DNA of 64,000 nt, taken from Roseovarius gaetbuli (GTDB lineage Bacteria > Pseudomonadota > Alphaproteobacteria > Rhodobacterales > Rhodobacteraceae). The translations under genes and the position numbers were made by a program. Positions 29,519-37,971 of this stretch are shown piece after piece. Below the pieces are notes generated by a model. That model was not told where the DNA came from. It did not search any database and saw only the letters and a list, made by a program, of their open reading frames with translations. Position 1 is the first letter of the stretch. Every line of letters starts with the position of its first letter. Location: NCBI RefSeq assembly GCF_900172365.1, contig NZ_FWFJ01000006.1, forward strand, positions 57,776 to 121,775, written 5' to 3'.

Positions 29519-30169
29519 TCAGAGGGTCGTCGCCAGAGCACCCGAAATCCCAAGGAAAAAGCAGGTCGAAGCCAGGGCCACGAAGACATGCCAGATCGCA
29601 TTGGCAAAGCGCAGGCTTTCCCAAGCGTAAAATACCACCCCAGCCGTATAAAGAAGCCCGCCCGACGTCATCAGCCAGATGCTCGTGCTCGGCAGGATGT
29701 CCATCAGCGGAACAAACAGCGCCACACCGAACCAGCCAAGCGCCACATAGGGCAGCCAGCCCGTGGTCATCTGGCCCCGTTTCGCCAAGAGTTTGGCCGC
29801 GGCCCCGATCAACGCCAGAACCCAGACCAGCGCCAGAATGACATAGCCGAACCCGGTTCCCAAAAGCACGCTCAGCGGGGTGAAAGTCCCCGCAATCTTA
29901 AGGTAAATCGCCGCATGATCGAGCCGCCGCAAAATCGGGCGCGCGGTGGTATGAGCGGCGAGGTGATAGACGGCCGAGGCGGCCAGCATCAGGATCAAAG
30001 CGCCGGAATAAACGATGGTCGAGGCCAGCGTGACCCCATCCATCCGCAGCGCCCACATGGCAAACAGAACGCTGACACCGGCGATGGCGGCCAGAAGGCC
30101 CACGATATGAACCGCGCCATCGGCCACACGTTCGGCCCGTGAGTAGTTTGGATAAGACATATCAATCAT
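29519..30169 (-). CDS. Hemolysin III / PAQR family membrane protein
   Basis: This 216-aa protein has seven hydrophobic helices and the conserved PAQR residues: Ser/His in AVYHLAAH (about 66-73), the Asp in RLDHAAIYLKIAGTFTP, and a His near the C-terminus (NAIWHVFV). The family is named after hemolysin III but most members are not toxins; TrhA is linked to membrane-fluidity homeostasis. The first ATG (30169) has CAGGAG close upstream; an ATG three codons later is possible. Confidence 0.9.
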   Translation of the reverse strand: MIDMSYPNYSRAERVADGAVHIVGLLAAIAGVSVLFAMWALRMDGVTLASTIVYSGALILMLAASAVYHLAAHTTARPILRRLDHAAIYLKIAGTFTPLSVLLGTGFGYVILALVWVLALIGAAAKLLAKRGQMTTGWLPYVALGWFGVALFVPLMDILPSTSIWLMTSGGLLYTAGVVFYAWESLRFANAIWHVFVALASTCFFLGISGALATTL

Positions 30170-30226
30170 CGCTCCTGTTTGGCAGGAAAACGTTTACAAA
30201 CTCATGATGCCAGAAATTTTTGGCTT

Positions 30227-30613
30227 TTATAGGGTGACGTTGCGGCAATTGCGGCGCTCGCGCGCAAGGTGGCGGGCGTAAAGCCGGGGCGCAAGAATGC
30301 GGTTATAGATCACCCCTGCGAGGTGTCGCAGCCCCGGCAGCGCAACCACACGCGCAACAAGCCGATAGCGCGGCATCGCCGTCCAGAGCATCACAAAGGC
30401 CTCAACCCCGGAAGTGACGCGCCCGCCTTTCCGCACATGCAACCGGCGCGCGGCCGCATCGGCGCTTATCTCCCAATGCTCAAGCGCATCGGAGTTGAGG
30501 TCATGAAACGTAATCGGCAGATCATGTCGCCGCGCATAGCCCGCATAATGCTCAATCTCGGCCCGGCAGACGGGGCAACGGGCGTTATAAAGGACTTGGG
30601 TTTCGCGGGTCAT
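30227..30613 (-). CDS. DCC (DUF393) thiol-disulfide oxidoreductase-like protein
   Basis: This is a 128-aa thioredoxin-fold protein of the DCC family: YNARCPVCRAEI holds a CxxC at the usual position, and HDLNSDA follows. It is predicted cytoplasmic. The start at 30613 is preceded by AAAGGAGG. It is divergent from the nuclease-like gene, and an 18-bp palindrome sits between the two. Confidence 0.82.
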   Translation of the reverse strand: MTRETQVLYNARCPVCRAEIEHYAGYARRHDLPITFHDLNSDALEHWEISADAAARRLHVRKGGRVTSGVEAFVMLWTAMPRYRLVARVVALPGLRHLAGVIYNRILAPRLYARHLARERRNCRNVTL

Positions 30614-30681
30614 ATCGGGGCCTCCTTTGAGGTGGTAGATAGCGCGGTTTTGGGGTTGGGGTAGGGAGGAAACCATTTAAG

Positions 30682-30714
30682 GTTGAATGATCATTCAACG
30701 TTGGTCTAACGTTG
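30682..30714. promoter_or_regulatory. 18-bp perfect palindrome and AACGTTG direct repeats
   Basis: GTTGAATGATCATTCAAC (30682-30699) is a perfect palindrome, of a shape used by TetR-type dimers. It is followed by two AACGTTG copies at 30697-30703 and 30708-30714. It lies 41 bases upstream of the nuclease-like gene and 69 bases upstream of the divergent DCC gene, so it could regulate either one. No matching regulator gene is adjacent. Confidence 0.6.
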
Positions 30715-30739
30715 AGAGGCATTTCAAAGGAAATTAGCC

Positions 30740-32095
30740 ATGGATCGCCCAGAATATTTGACACAAGGCGAGGCGGCACGGCTTTTCCCCGTTCTTGCAA
30801 CGACTTCCAAGGAGGGACGCACAACGTCCATCGTACTTGCCTGTATCTCTAAGATAGAAGAATTCGGCACGGAATTGATGATGTCGCTGGGGCAACGTGT
30901 CGGTAAGAGAACCAAAATCGAGACATATACAGAGATCGTTTTCAAGAACGAAAAGATCAAGATGAAGGACCGTCCGGATGGTCTTGTCATATTGCGCAAC
31001 GGCCCAAAGGAATGGCGTGCTCTGGTCGAAGCCAAGGTCGGAAGTAATGATCTTACAGCGGATCAAATAGAAAAATATCGGGAAATTGCAAAAGAGCAGA
31101 GCATTAACTGTGTCATCACTATTTCCAACCAATTTTGTACAACAGCCGCGAACCACCCTTTAGAAGAGGTTCGAAAAAGTCGATCCAAAATCCCAGTTTA
31201 TCATTGGTCATGGATGTCAATTTTGACGGTATCCGACTTGCTTCTTAACCGAGATGCAGTCGCAGATGAGGATCAAAAACTGCTTTTGCACGAATTGCGG
31301 CGGTTTCTGACCCATGAAAGCGCCGGGATTAAGGGCTTTGATCGGATGCCCCCAGAATGGGCGGAAATAAACCGATTGGTTTCAGCCGGTGGAAAGATCC
31401 CCGCAAAATCCAATGATGCTGTCATCGTTTTGGATGCGTGGCATCAGGAGACGCGCGATCTTTCTTTAATTCTGAGCCGTCAAACCGAAGCAGCCGTTCA
31501 GGAAAGGTTGCCGCGAAAGCACCGCGGCGATCCGGCCGAGCGGCGCAAAGATGAGATTCTAGTGCTGCGCGAAACTGCTCAATTGAGGTCAGTTTTGGAA
31601 ATTCCAGACGCTGCTGCCCCTTTAGAGGTTGTCGCCGACATTGCGCGACGCACAATTGACGTTGGAATGACTTTGCGCGCGCCTGAAGATAAAATGTCTT
31701 CAAAGGCGCGATTGAACTGGCTCTTACGTCAAATTAAAATAGAGCCCGACCCCGATGTCTTCGTAAGGCTCAATTGGCCAGGAAGAAGTGACGCAACGCA
31801 GTTTTCGTTAACCGAGCTCATTGGTGATCCAAACCTATGTGAAAAAGACAAGTCCGGGCTACAGGTGATTAGCTTTCATGTGTTTATTGCACGCCGTCTT
31901 GGCGCAAAGTTCACTCAGCAAGTCAATTTCATCAAAGAGTTGGAGGATGTTGTGCCCTTCTTTTATCACCAGATTGGTCAGAACCTTTTTGAGTGGAGGA
32001 AACCGGCACCGCGTATCAAGCCCGATAGGCTCTCGGCAGGAGATGTAAGTGTTGCAGCTTTGCAAGAAGAGACTGAGGAGTGGCAGGAAGAATGA
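30740..32095 (+). CDS. Putative PD-(D/E)XK nuclease-like accessory protein
   Basis: This 451-aa protein has no family I recognise over its full length. Residues 79-113 carry a PD-(D/E)XK core: P79-D80, E97-A-K99 on the next strand, and a QxxxY motif (Q109, Y113) as in RecB/Cas4-type nucleases. An N-terminal helical part precedes the core. The remaining 250 residues include a highly charged middle region. The DNA is visibly more AT-rich than its neighbours and the gene stands alone between housekeeping genes, both signs of transfer. A defence or DNA-repair role is possible but unproven. AAAGGA precedes the ATG. Confidence 0.6.
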   Translation: MDRPEYLTQGEAARLFPVLATTSKEGRTTSIVLACISKIEEFGTELMMSLGQRVGKRTKIETYTEIVFKNEKIKMKDRPDGLVILRNGPKEWRALVEAKVGSNDLTADQIEKYREIAKEQSINCVITISNQFCTTAANHPLEEVRKSRSKIPVYHWSWMSILTVSDLLLNRDAVADEDQKLLLHELRRFLTHESAGIKGFDRMPPEWAEINRLVSAGGKIPAKSNDAVIVLDAWHQETRDLSLILSRQTEAAVQERLPRKHRGDPAERRKDEILVLRETAQLRSVLEIPDAAAPLEVVADIARRTIDVGMTLRAPEDKMSSKARLNWLLRQIKIEPDPDVFVRLNWPGRSDATQFSLTELIGDPNLCEKDKSGLQVISFHVFIARRLGAKFTQQVNFIKELEDVVPFFYHQIGQNLFEWRKPAPRIKPDRLSAGDVSVAALQEETEEWQEE

Positions 32096-32120
32096 TAACA
32101 GCGACGGGGCTACGCCCGTC

Positions 32121-32162
32121 CATCCCGGAAACGCTCCCCCGGAGCGTTTCTATTTCGGGATG
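32121..32162. terminator. Bidirectional hairpin at the nuclease/rimO junction
   Basis: An inner 10-bp perfect stem (GAAACGCTCC at 32128-32137 with its complement at 32141-32150) has a CCC loop. An outer CATCCCG/CGGGATG pair (32121-32127, 32156-32162) encloses it. It lies 26 bases past the plus-strand stop and overlaps the last codons of minus-strand rimO. It probably ends transcription from the left, perhaps from both sides. Confidence 0.65.
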
Positions 32163-33526
32163 CACCCCCACAAATCATACTCCCCAGCCTCATCAACTAA
32201 AACGCTAACGATATTGCCGACCGACAACCCCCCTGTCCCCTCATCAATAAACAGGTTCCCGTCGATCTCGGGGGCATCTGCCTTGGTGCGGCAGGTGGCG
32301 ATGCCGTCGCTGTCGATGTCGTCGATGATCACGTCGATGCGCTGACCGACCTTGGCGGCCAGCTTGGCCTCGGAGATGGCTTGCGCCTTTTCCATGAAGC
32401 GGTCCCAGCGGTCCTGTTTGACCTCATCGGCCACGTGATCCGGCAAATCGTTGCTGCGCGCGCCGGCGACATTTTCGTATTGAAAGCAGCCGACGCGATC
32501 AAGTTGCGCCTCGTCTAGCCAATCCAGAAGGGTCTGAAATTCGGCCTCGGTCTCGCCCGGATAGCCGACGATAAAGGTCGAGCGCAGCGTCAGGTCGGGG
32601 CACACACTGCGCCATGCGGCGATCTCATCAAGGGTGCGGGCCGCCGCCGCCGGGCGGGCCATACGGCGCAGCGTCTCGGGATGGGCATGCTGAAACGGGA
32701 TATCGAGATAGGGCAGCACAAGTCCCTCGGCCATCAGCGGAATAAGGTTGCGCACATGCGGATAGGGATAGACGTAATGCAGCCTCACCCAGGCCCCGAG
32801 CGAACCAAGATCACGCGCCAGGTCGGTGATATGCGCACGGTGCCCGTTGGCCTCGGCATGTTTGATGTCAACGCCATAGGCGCTGGTGTCCTGTGAGATC
32901 ACCAAAAGCTCTTTCACGCCATTCTCGACAAGCTTTTCCGCCTCGCGCAGCACCGCATGGGCCGGGCGCGACGCAAGGCGGCCGCGCATGTCGGGGATGA
33001 TGCAGAACTTGCACTTGTGGTTACAGCCCTCGGAAATCTTGAGATAGCTGTAGTGGCGCGGTGTCAGGCTTACGCCCGAGGCGGGCAACAGGTCGATGAA
33101 CGGATCGGGCGAGGGCGGCACGGCGGCGTGCACGGCATCGAGCACCTGTTCGTATTGATGCGGCCCGGTGACGGCCAGAATTCGCGGGTGATGCTCGCGG
33201 ATATAATCCGGCTCGGCACCAAGGCATCCGGTGACAATCACCCGCCCGTTTTCCGCCAGGGCCTCACCGATGGCATCAAGGCTTTCGGCCTTGGCGCTAT
33301 CGAGAAAACCGCAGGTGTTGACGATCACCGCATCCGCCCCGGTGTAGTCGGGCGAGATGCCATAGCCTTCGGCGCGCAGCCGGGTCAGGATACGTTCGCT
33401 ATCCACAAGCGCCTTGGGACAGCCGAGGCTGACCATGCCGATGGTCGGCTGGCCCTTGCGGGGGGTGTCGGTCAGTTTGGCGCGGGGCGCCAGATCCGGG
33501 CGGAGGCTGGGTGGGTTCTGTGACAT
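32150..33526 (-). CDS. rimO: Ribosomal protein S12 methylthiotransferase RimO
   Basis: This radical-SAM enzyme adds a methylthio group to an Asp of ribosomal protein S12. The N-terminal UPF0004 domain has cluster cysteines C36, C72 and C101. The radical-SAM CxxxCxxC is C168, C172, C175 (GCNHKCKFC), and a C-terminal TRAM domain follows. It is 458 aa, as normal. The start is [10 protein letters not shown] at 33526; the longer frame upstream runs into the divergent promoter of the AsmA gene. Confidence 0.95.
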   Translation of the reverse strand: MSQNPPSLRPDLAPRAKLTDTPRKGQPTIGMVSLGCPKALVDSERILTRLRAEGYGISPDYTGADAVIVNTCGFLDSAKAESLDAIGEALAENGRVIVTGCLGAEPDYIREHHPRILAVTGPHQYEQVLDAVHAAVPPSPDPFIDLLPASGVSLTPRHYSYLKISEGCNHKCKFCIIPDMRGRLASRPAHAVLREAEKLVENGVKELLVISQDTSAYGVDIKHAEANGHRAHITDLARDLGSLGAWVRLHYVYPYPHVRNLIPLMAEGLVLPYLDIPFQHAHPETLRRMARPAAAARTLDEIAAWRSVCPDLTLRSTFIVGYPGETEAEFQTLLDWLDEAQLDRVGCFQYENVAGARSNDLPDHVADEVKQDRWDRFMEKAQAISEAKLAAKVGQRIDVIIDDIDSDGIATCRTKADAPEIDGNLFIDEGTGGLSVGNIVSVLVDEAGEYDLWGCIPK

Positions 33527-33669
33527 GCCCGCCTCATACCGCTTGCGCGCGCCGGGGGGAAGGGGATCTGGGAAGAGGATTGCGCGCGCCAAGACGTGAT
33601 CCAAAAGCGGTTGCCCCGGTGCGCGCGGCGGGCCTACACTTGAGACGAGGCAAAGAAGGGGTTTTTACC

Positions 33670-35640
33670 ATGCGTTGGGTGTTTCGGCTGATCGGGCTTT
33701 TGATTGTGATCGTGGTGGTCATCGTGGGGTCGCTGTTCCTGTTGCCTGGCGACCGGATCGCGCGGATCGCGGCGGATCAGATCACCAGTGCCACGGGTCG
33801 CAAGGTAACCATGCAGGGCGACACCAAGATCAGCTTTTACCCGGTTCTGGGCGTCAGCACCGGCGTCGTTGAGGTGGCCAATGCCGAGTGGTCCGACGCG
33901 GGGCCGATGCTGCGCGCCGACAGCCTTAAGATCGGGGTTGAGCCGAATGCGCTTTTTGGTGGCGATATCCGGATTACCGGGCTTGAGATGGTCAACCCCG
34001 AAATCCAGCTTGAGCGCGCCGCCAATGGTCGCGTCAACTGGGAGCTTGGGGTTGAGGGCGTCGCGCCCTCTGGTCAATCCGGCGGGAGCAGCGGCGCACC
34101 GGCGCAATCCAAGCGGCTTGCCCTGACGCTTGACCGGGCTTTGATCACCGGCGCGTCGCTGAAATACACCGATCACGGCACCGGCGAGGTGCAGGATTTC
34201 CGCAACATGGATTTCGAACTGCGCTGGCCAAGCTATGACGGCACCGCGACGTTCGAGGCCACCCTGCGCCCGGCGGGCGAGGCGGTGCGCATCTCTGGCC
34301 AGCTTGAGCAGGTCGGCCAATTCATCGACGGCGCGGTGACCGGCGTTGCGGCCAAGCTGACCTCGCCGGGGGGCAGCCTTGGCTTTGCCGGGCGCGCCGG
34401 GTTGCAGCCACAGCTTGAAGGCCGCCTTGACGTCGATATCGCCAGCACGCCGGGCTTTATGGCGGGGCTTGGCCTTGGCGCGGTCGATGTGCCCAAAGGC
34501 TTTGGCCGCAGCATCAAGGGCAGCAGCCAGATCACCCTGACCGACGACATGCGCCTGTCACTGCGCGATCTTGCGCTTGCGCTTGGCGGCAATCAGATCG
34601 CGGGCGGGGCGGATATCATGCTTGGCGAAACGGTGCCGCGGATCAATGCACAGCTCAATGCCGGCGCGCTCGACCTGTCGTCGCTTGCCGGGGCCGATAG
34701 CAATGGCGGCGGTGGCGGAAGCGGTTCGGGCGGCGGTGGTGGCGATAGCGGCTGGTCCAAGGCGGCGATTGATGCCAGTGCCTTGGCGCTTGCCAATGGC
34801 GAAGTGGCGCTTGTGGCCGATAGCGTCAATCTGGGCGATCTCAAGCTCGGCAAGACCCGGACGTTGATGACGCTCGACCGCTCTCGCGCGGTCTTTGGCC
34901 TGCGCGAATTACGCGCCTATGACGGGCTGATCACCGGCGAATTCGTGGTCAACAACCGCTCTGGCCTGTCGGTGGGTGGCAATATGAACGTCAGCGGCAT
35001 CAACCTTGAGACCTTCCTTGCCGATGCGATTGATGTGAGCCGGTTTTCCGCGCGCGGCGACAGCACCCTCAGCTTTCTGGGCTCAGGGCGCTCGGTGCAT
35101 GCCATCATGAACAGCCTGAGCGGCAAAGGCTCGGTCAAGACCGGGCGCGGGGTAATCAGCGGCTTTGATCTTGATCGGTTGATGCGCTCGGGCGACATGA
35201 CTGGCGGCACCACGGTATTTGACGAGATGAGCGCCAGTTTCACCATGGACAAGGGCAACCTGTTCAACAGCGACCTGTTGATGAACCTGCCTCTGGCCAA
35301 GGCCACCGGCAAGGGGCGTGTCGGGCTTGGGGCGCGCGATATCGACTATCTCTTCACGCCGGTTCTGCTTGAGGGCGAGAACAGTCGCGGCCTTGCCATT
35401 CCGGTGCGCATAAGGGGGCCATGGGCCAATCCGCGGATCACGCCCGATCTGGAAAAGGCACTTGATTTGAATCTCAAGGAAGAGCGCAAGAAGCTTGAAA
35501 CCAAGGCCAAGGAAGAACTTAACCGCGCGGTCGAGAAAAAGCTGCGTGTGACGCCGGAAGAGGGGCAATCGGTCGAGGATGCGGTGAAAGACAAGCTTGA
35601 AGAGCGCGCCAAACGCGAGTTGCGCAAGCTGTTCAAGTGA
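33670..35640 (+). CDS. AsmA family protein
   Basis: This inner-membrane-anchored periplasmic protein is 656 aa. One N-terminal helix (about residues 5-25) is followed by the AsmA N-terminal domain (ADQITSATGRKVTMQG, then FGGDIRITGLEMVNPEI). A Gly/Ser linker lies near residues 345-360, then the AsmA C-terminal region (FDLDRLMRSGDM) and a charged helical tail. AsmA-like proteins are implicated in outer-membrane assembly and phospholipid transport. The start is MRWVFRLIGL at 33670; the 53 residues upstream in frame overlap rimO and look spurious. Confidence 0.88.
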   Translation: MRWVFRLIGLLIVIVVVIVGSLFLLPGDRIARIAADQITSATGRKVTMQGDTKISFYPVLGVSTGVVEVANAEWSDAGPMLRADSLKIGVEPNALFGGDIRITGLEMVNPEIQLERAANGRVNWELGVEGVAPSGQSGGSSGAPAQSKRLALTLDRALITGASLKYTDHGTGEVQDFRNMDFELRWPSYDGTATFEATLRPAGEAVRISGQLEQVGQFIDGAVTGVAAKLTSPGGSLGFAGRAGLQPQLEGRLDVDIASTPGFMAGLGLGAVDVPKGFGRSIKGSSQITLTDDMRLSLRDLALALGGNQIAGGADIMLGETVPRINAQLNAGALDLSSLAGADSNGGGGGSGSGGGGGDSGWSKAAIDASALALANGEVALVADSVNLGDLKLGKTRTLMTLDRSRAVFGLRELRAYDGLITGEFVVNNRSGLSVGGNMNVSGINLETFLADAIDVSRFSARGDSTLSFLGSGRSVHAIMNSLSGKGSVKTGRGVISGFDLDRLMRSGDMTGGTTVFDEMSASFTMDKGNLFNSDLLMNLPLAKATGKGRVGLGARDIDYLFTPVLLEGENSRGLAIPVRIRGPWANPRITPDLEKALDLNLKEERKKLETKAKEELNRAVEKKLRVTPEEGQSVEDAVKDKLEERAKRELRKLFK

Positions 35641-35665
35641 GACCGTCGCCAGTTCCGGACTTAGC

Positions 35666-36604
35666 TTAGGTGTCCTGACGATCTGCAAGCTGTTTTGCGC
35701 CGCGATCCGCCATCGGCCCGGTGCCGTCTTTCCAGCGGCGGTGAATCCAGAACCACTGATCCATGCGTTCGCGTACCTGGCGTTCCAGCCGGTCGTTGAC
35801 CTCTTGGGTCATGGTGACGGGATCACTCGGCTCCACAGGCTCTTCGACGAGAATCTCAAAATCCAGCCCATTTTCCGAACGAATGCCCCATGTCGGGACA
35901 AGCGGCGCGTTGAATTTCAGGGCAAGTTCGGCGGTGGCCAGAGGCGAGAGCGCCGGCTTGCCGAAGAAATCGAGCGGCACCCCGTCGTGAGCGTTGAGAT
36001 CGGTGAGAATCGCCAGAACTCCACCGCCGCGCAGGTGCTTGACCATCTGCATCATGCCGCGTCGCCCCTGTTCAAACATCGGCTGGCTTAGCGCGGCCAT
36101 GGCGGCAATGTAGCGGGTGTTGAACCATTTGTTTGCCATCGGGCGATAGAACACGCCCATCTCGAATCCCTGTTCGATCATCGCGATGCGCGCGGCATTG
36201 AAGCTTCCGAAATGGCCGGTGACAAAGATGATCGGGCGACCTTCGGCCTGGGCCGCGCGGATCGCCTCGACGCCTGGGCCATAGACCCGAGACTTGCGGG
36301 TGCGGGCGATGAACTCTGGTGTCGAATAGAGCTCTGCCATGTTGCGCCCGGCGTTGTTGGGCACGGCGCGCATCAGGCGGCGCACCTCGGCTTCGGGCAG
36401 GTCGGGCAAGACATGCGCAAGATTGTCGCGCACGCGCTTGTCATAGCCTGCGATCGGCGCGATCACGCGCGCGGTCAGCCAGCCCATGAACGGAATGCGC
36501 AGGTGGTATGGCAAAATTTTTGCCAGCGCGATCGGCCCGTACATGGCCATGCCAATGGCGGTGTCGGTGATGCGTTTCAGGATCGGGGCGGGTGTGTCGC
36601 TCAT
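35666..36604 (-). CDS. LpxL/HtrB-like lysophospholipid acyltransferase
   Basis: This 312-aa inner-membrane acyltransferase of the lipid A late-acyltransferase superfamily adds a secondary acyl chain to lipid A or a related lipid. The catalytic box HX4D/E reads HFGSFN here (in VTGHFGSFNAAR), so Asn stands where the acidic residue is normally found. The other conserved blocks (FYRPMANKWFN, ILTDLNAHDGVPLDFFGKPA) look intact. Whether activity is retained is open. It lies 60 bases downstream of the nitrile hydratase alpha gene on the same strand. Confidence 0.85.
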   Translation of the reverse strand: MSDTPAPILKRITDTAIGMAMYGPIALAKILPYHLRIPFMGWLTARVIAPIAGYDKRVRDNLAHVLPDLPEAEVRRLMRAVPNNAGRNMAELYSTPEFIARTRKSRVYGPGVEAIRAAQAEGRPIIFVTGHFGSFNAARIAMIEQGFEMGVFYRPMANKWFNTRYIAAMAALSQPMFEQGRRGMMQMVKHLRGGGVLAILTDLNAHDGVPLDFFGKPALSPLATAELALKFNAPLVPTWGIRSENGLDFEILVEEPVEPSDPVTMTQEVNDRLERQVRERMDQWFWIHRRWKDGTGPMADRGAKQLADRQDT

Positions 36605-36664
36605 GCAGGGTGCCTTGGTTTTGACCGCCAGACATACGCCGCCGCGCGCCCGATCACAAGCCTG

Positions 36665-37321
36665 TCAGGGGGTGCGCGCCAGTCCCGTGCCGATCATCGC
36701 GTCGCGGGTGACGAGGTTGGCCAATTCGACCTCGGTCATCTGCTCGGTGCCCTCTGGTCGGGCGGGCAGCACGATATAGCGCATGTCGGCGGTGCTGTCA
36801 TGCACGCGGATCCGGGTGCTGTCAGGCAGATCAACGCCAAACTCGCGCAACACGGCGCGCGGTTCGCGTACGGCGCGGCTTCGGTACTCACGGGTTTTGT
36901 ACCAATCGGGCGGAAGACCCAACAGATTGCGCGGATAGCAAGAGCAGAGCGTGCAGACGATCAGATTATGAACGGTCTCGGTGTTTTCCACCGCGATCAG
37001 GTTGAGCGGGCCGATATCAAACCCCATTTCGCGGCTGGCCGCCCCGGCGTCGGCCAAAAGCCTCGCCTTGAAGGCCGGATCGCTCCAGGCGCGGGCAACC
37101 ACGGCGGCGCCGTTGGCCGGGCTGCGGGCATCCATTGCCTCGATCTGAGCGGCGATTTCGGCCGGGCTGATCTTGGCCTTTTCGATCAAAAGCTCGCGCA
37201 CCGCGATTTCCATGCGCTGCCAATAGGTCAACGGTTCGTCATTGTCGGCGCGGTAGGGATGGCCAGAGGGGCTTAGACCGTGATCGTGGTCATGCGTATG
37301 GTCGGGGTGGTCATGGGGCAT
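36665..37321 (-). CDS. nthA: Cobalt-type nitrile hydratase alpha subunit
   Basis: This metal-binding subunit hydrates nitriles to amides (or acts on a relative such as thiocyanate). The claw motif is C123-T124-L125-C126-S127-C128; Thr at the second position marks the cobalt type. The N-terminus is a His/Asp run with His at residues 3, 5, 8, 10, 12, 14 and 21, absent from the usual subunits as far as I know, and could help load metal. The start is 3 bases past the preceding beta C-terminal gene. It is the last of a three-gene unit in which the beta subunit is split. Confidence 0.9.
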   Translation of the reverse strand: MPHDHPDHTHDHDHGLSPSGHPYRADNDEPLTYWQRMEIAVRELLIEKAKISPAEIAAQIEAMDARSPANGAAVVARAWSDPAFKARLLADAGAASREMGFDIGPLNLIAVENTETVHNLIVCTLCSCYPRNLLGLPPDWYKTREYRSRAVREPRAVLREFGVDLPDSTRIRVHDSTADMRYIVLPARPEGTEQMTEVELANLVTRDAMIGTGLARTP

Positions 37322-37324
37322 CTT

Positions 37325-37588
37325 TCAGAGCCTTTCGAGCCAGTGATCATAGAGTTCCGCATCAAGCGTATCGCCGGGATTTTCCGCCGCATCGCCCCAA
37401 AGTTCATCCATGCGAAAGCGCACCCGGTAGAGGGGCTTTTTCTCGGCAGGCAGACCATAGGCCAGCTGTTCCGGATTGTGAAAGGCGCCGAGCGGGCGCT
37501 CAACGACGCCTTGCTTGCCGCGCAGATAGGCCGGTGCGCGCACATGGCCCGGCGGCATCATCGCCTTGACGCGGACCCGTTCAACCAT
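37325..37588 (-). CDS. Nitrile hydratase beta subunit, C-terminal (SH3-like) half
   Basis: This 87-aa protein equals the C-terminal SH3-like domain of a normal nitrile hydratase beta subunit: PPGHVRAPAYLRGKQGVVER, then LYRVRFRMDELWGD and a C-terminal DAELYDHWLERL. The ATG (37588) lies inside the end of the preceding gene, overlapping its stop by 8 bases (ATGGTTGA), so translation is coupled. The layout resembles three-subunit relatives such as thiocyanate hydrolase and toyocamycin nitrile hydratase. Confidence 0.88.
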   Translation of the reverse strand: MVERVRVKAMMPPGHVRAPAYLRGKQGVVERPLGAFHNPEQLAYGLPAEKKPLYRVRFRMDELWGDAAENPGDTLDAELYDHWLERL

Positions 37589-37919
37589 CTTGCGCCTCGC
37601 CATAGGTCGGCCCGCGTGCGGCAATCTCTTCCATCCGTGCGCCAAGCTCTTCGAGGTTGTAAACCCCGGCCTCGATCAGGTTCTGATTCACGGCGGCGAT
37701 CCAGCGCTCGTAATAGCTGTGTTTTTCAAAGGCATCTTCGCCCATGTCTTCCAGCGCACGACGCAGTCCGTCAACGGTGAAAAACCCCTTGGACCCGCAC
37801 AAGACCATCAGCGCATCCACGCGCTTTTCCCAGAGGGCAAAGTCATGCCCCTCCATCGGCACAGGCCCTGCGGCCTGTCCACCCATATCATGCCAGCGGC
37901 GTCCGTCCGTATCACTCAT
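37581..37919 (-). CDS. Nitrile hydratase beta subunit, N-terminal half (accessory-like)
   Basis: This 112-aa protein matches the N-terminal helical part of beta subunits: RWHDMGGQAAGPVP corresponds to the usual HDVGGMDGFGPV opening, and FEKHSYYERWIAAVNQNLIE to the ASYYEHW helix. Similar stand-alone proteins are often annotated as nitrile hydratase accessory protein. Here the complementary C-terminal half directly follows, so I read it as a structural half-subunit rather than only a metallochaperone; it may do both. Confidence 0.82.
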   Translation of the reverse strand: MSDTDGRRWHDMGGQAAGPVPMEGHDFALWEKRVDALMVLCGSKGFFTVDGLRRALEDMGEDAFEKHSYYERWIAAVNQNLIEAGVYNLEELGARMEEIAARGPTYGEAQDG

Positions 37920-37971
37920 GGGGTGGATCGTAGGGCGCAGCTGCGCGCCTGTCTAGCGCCTTTGACCTGAT

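Noticed and set aside
36665..37919. Frameshift artefact splitting one beta-subunit gene
   Set aside because: Both halves have their own complete termini (the second starts with ATG in a tight 8-base overlap), and three-subunit relatives have the same split, so separate genes are more likely.
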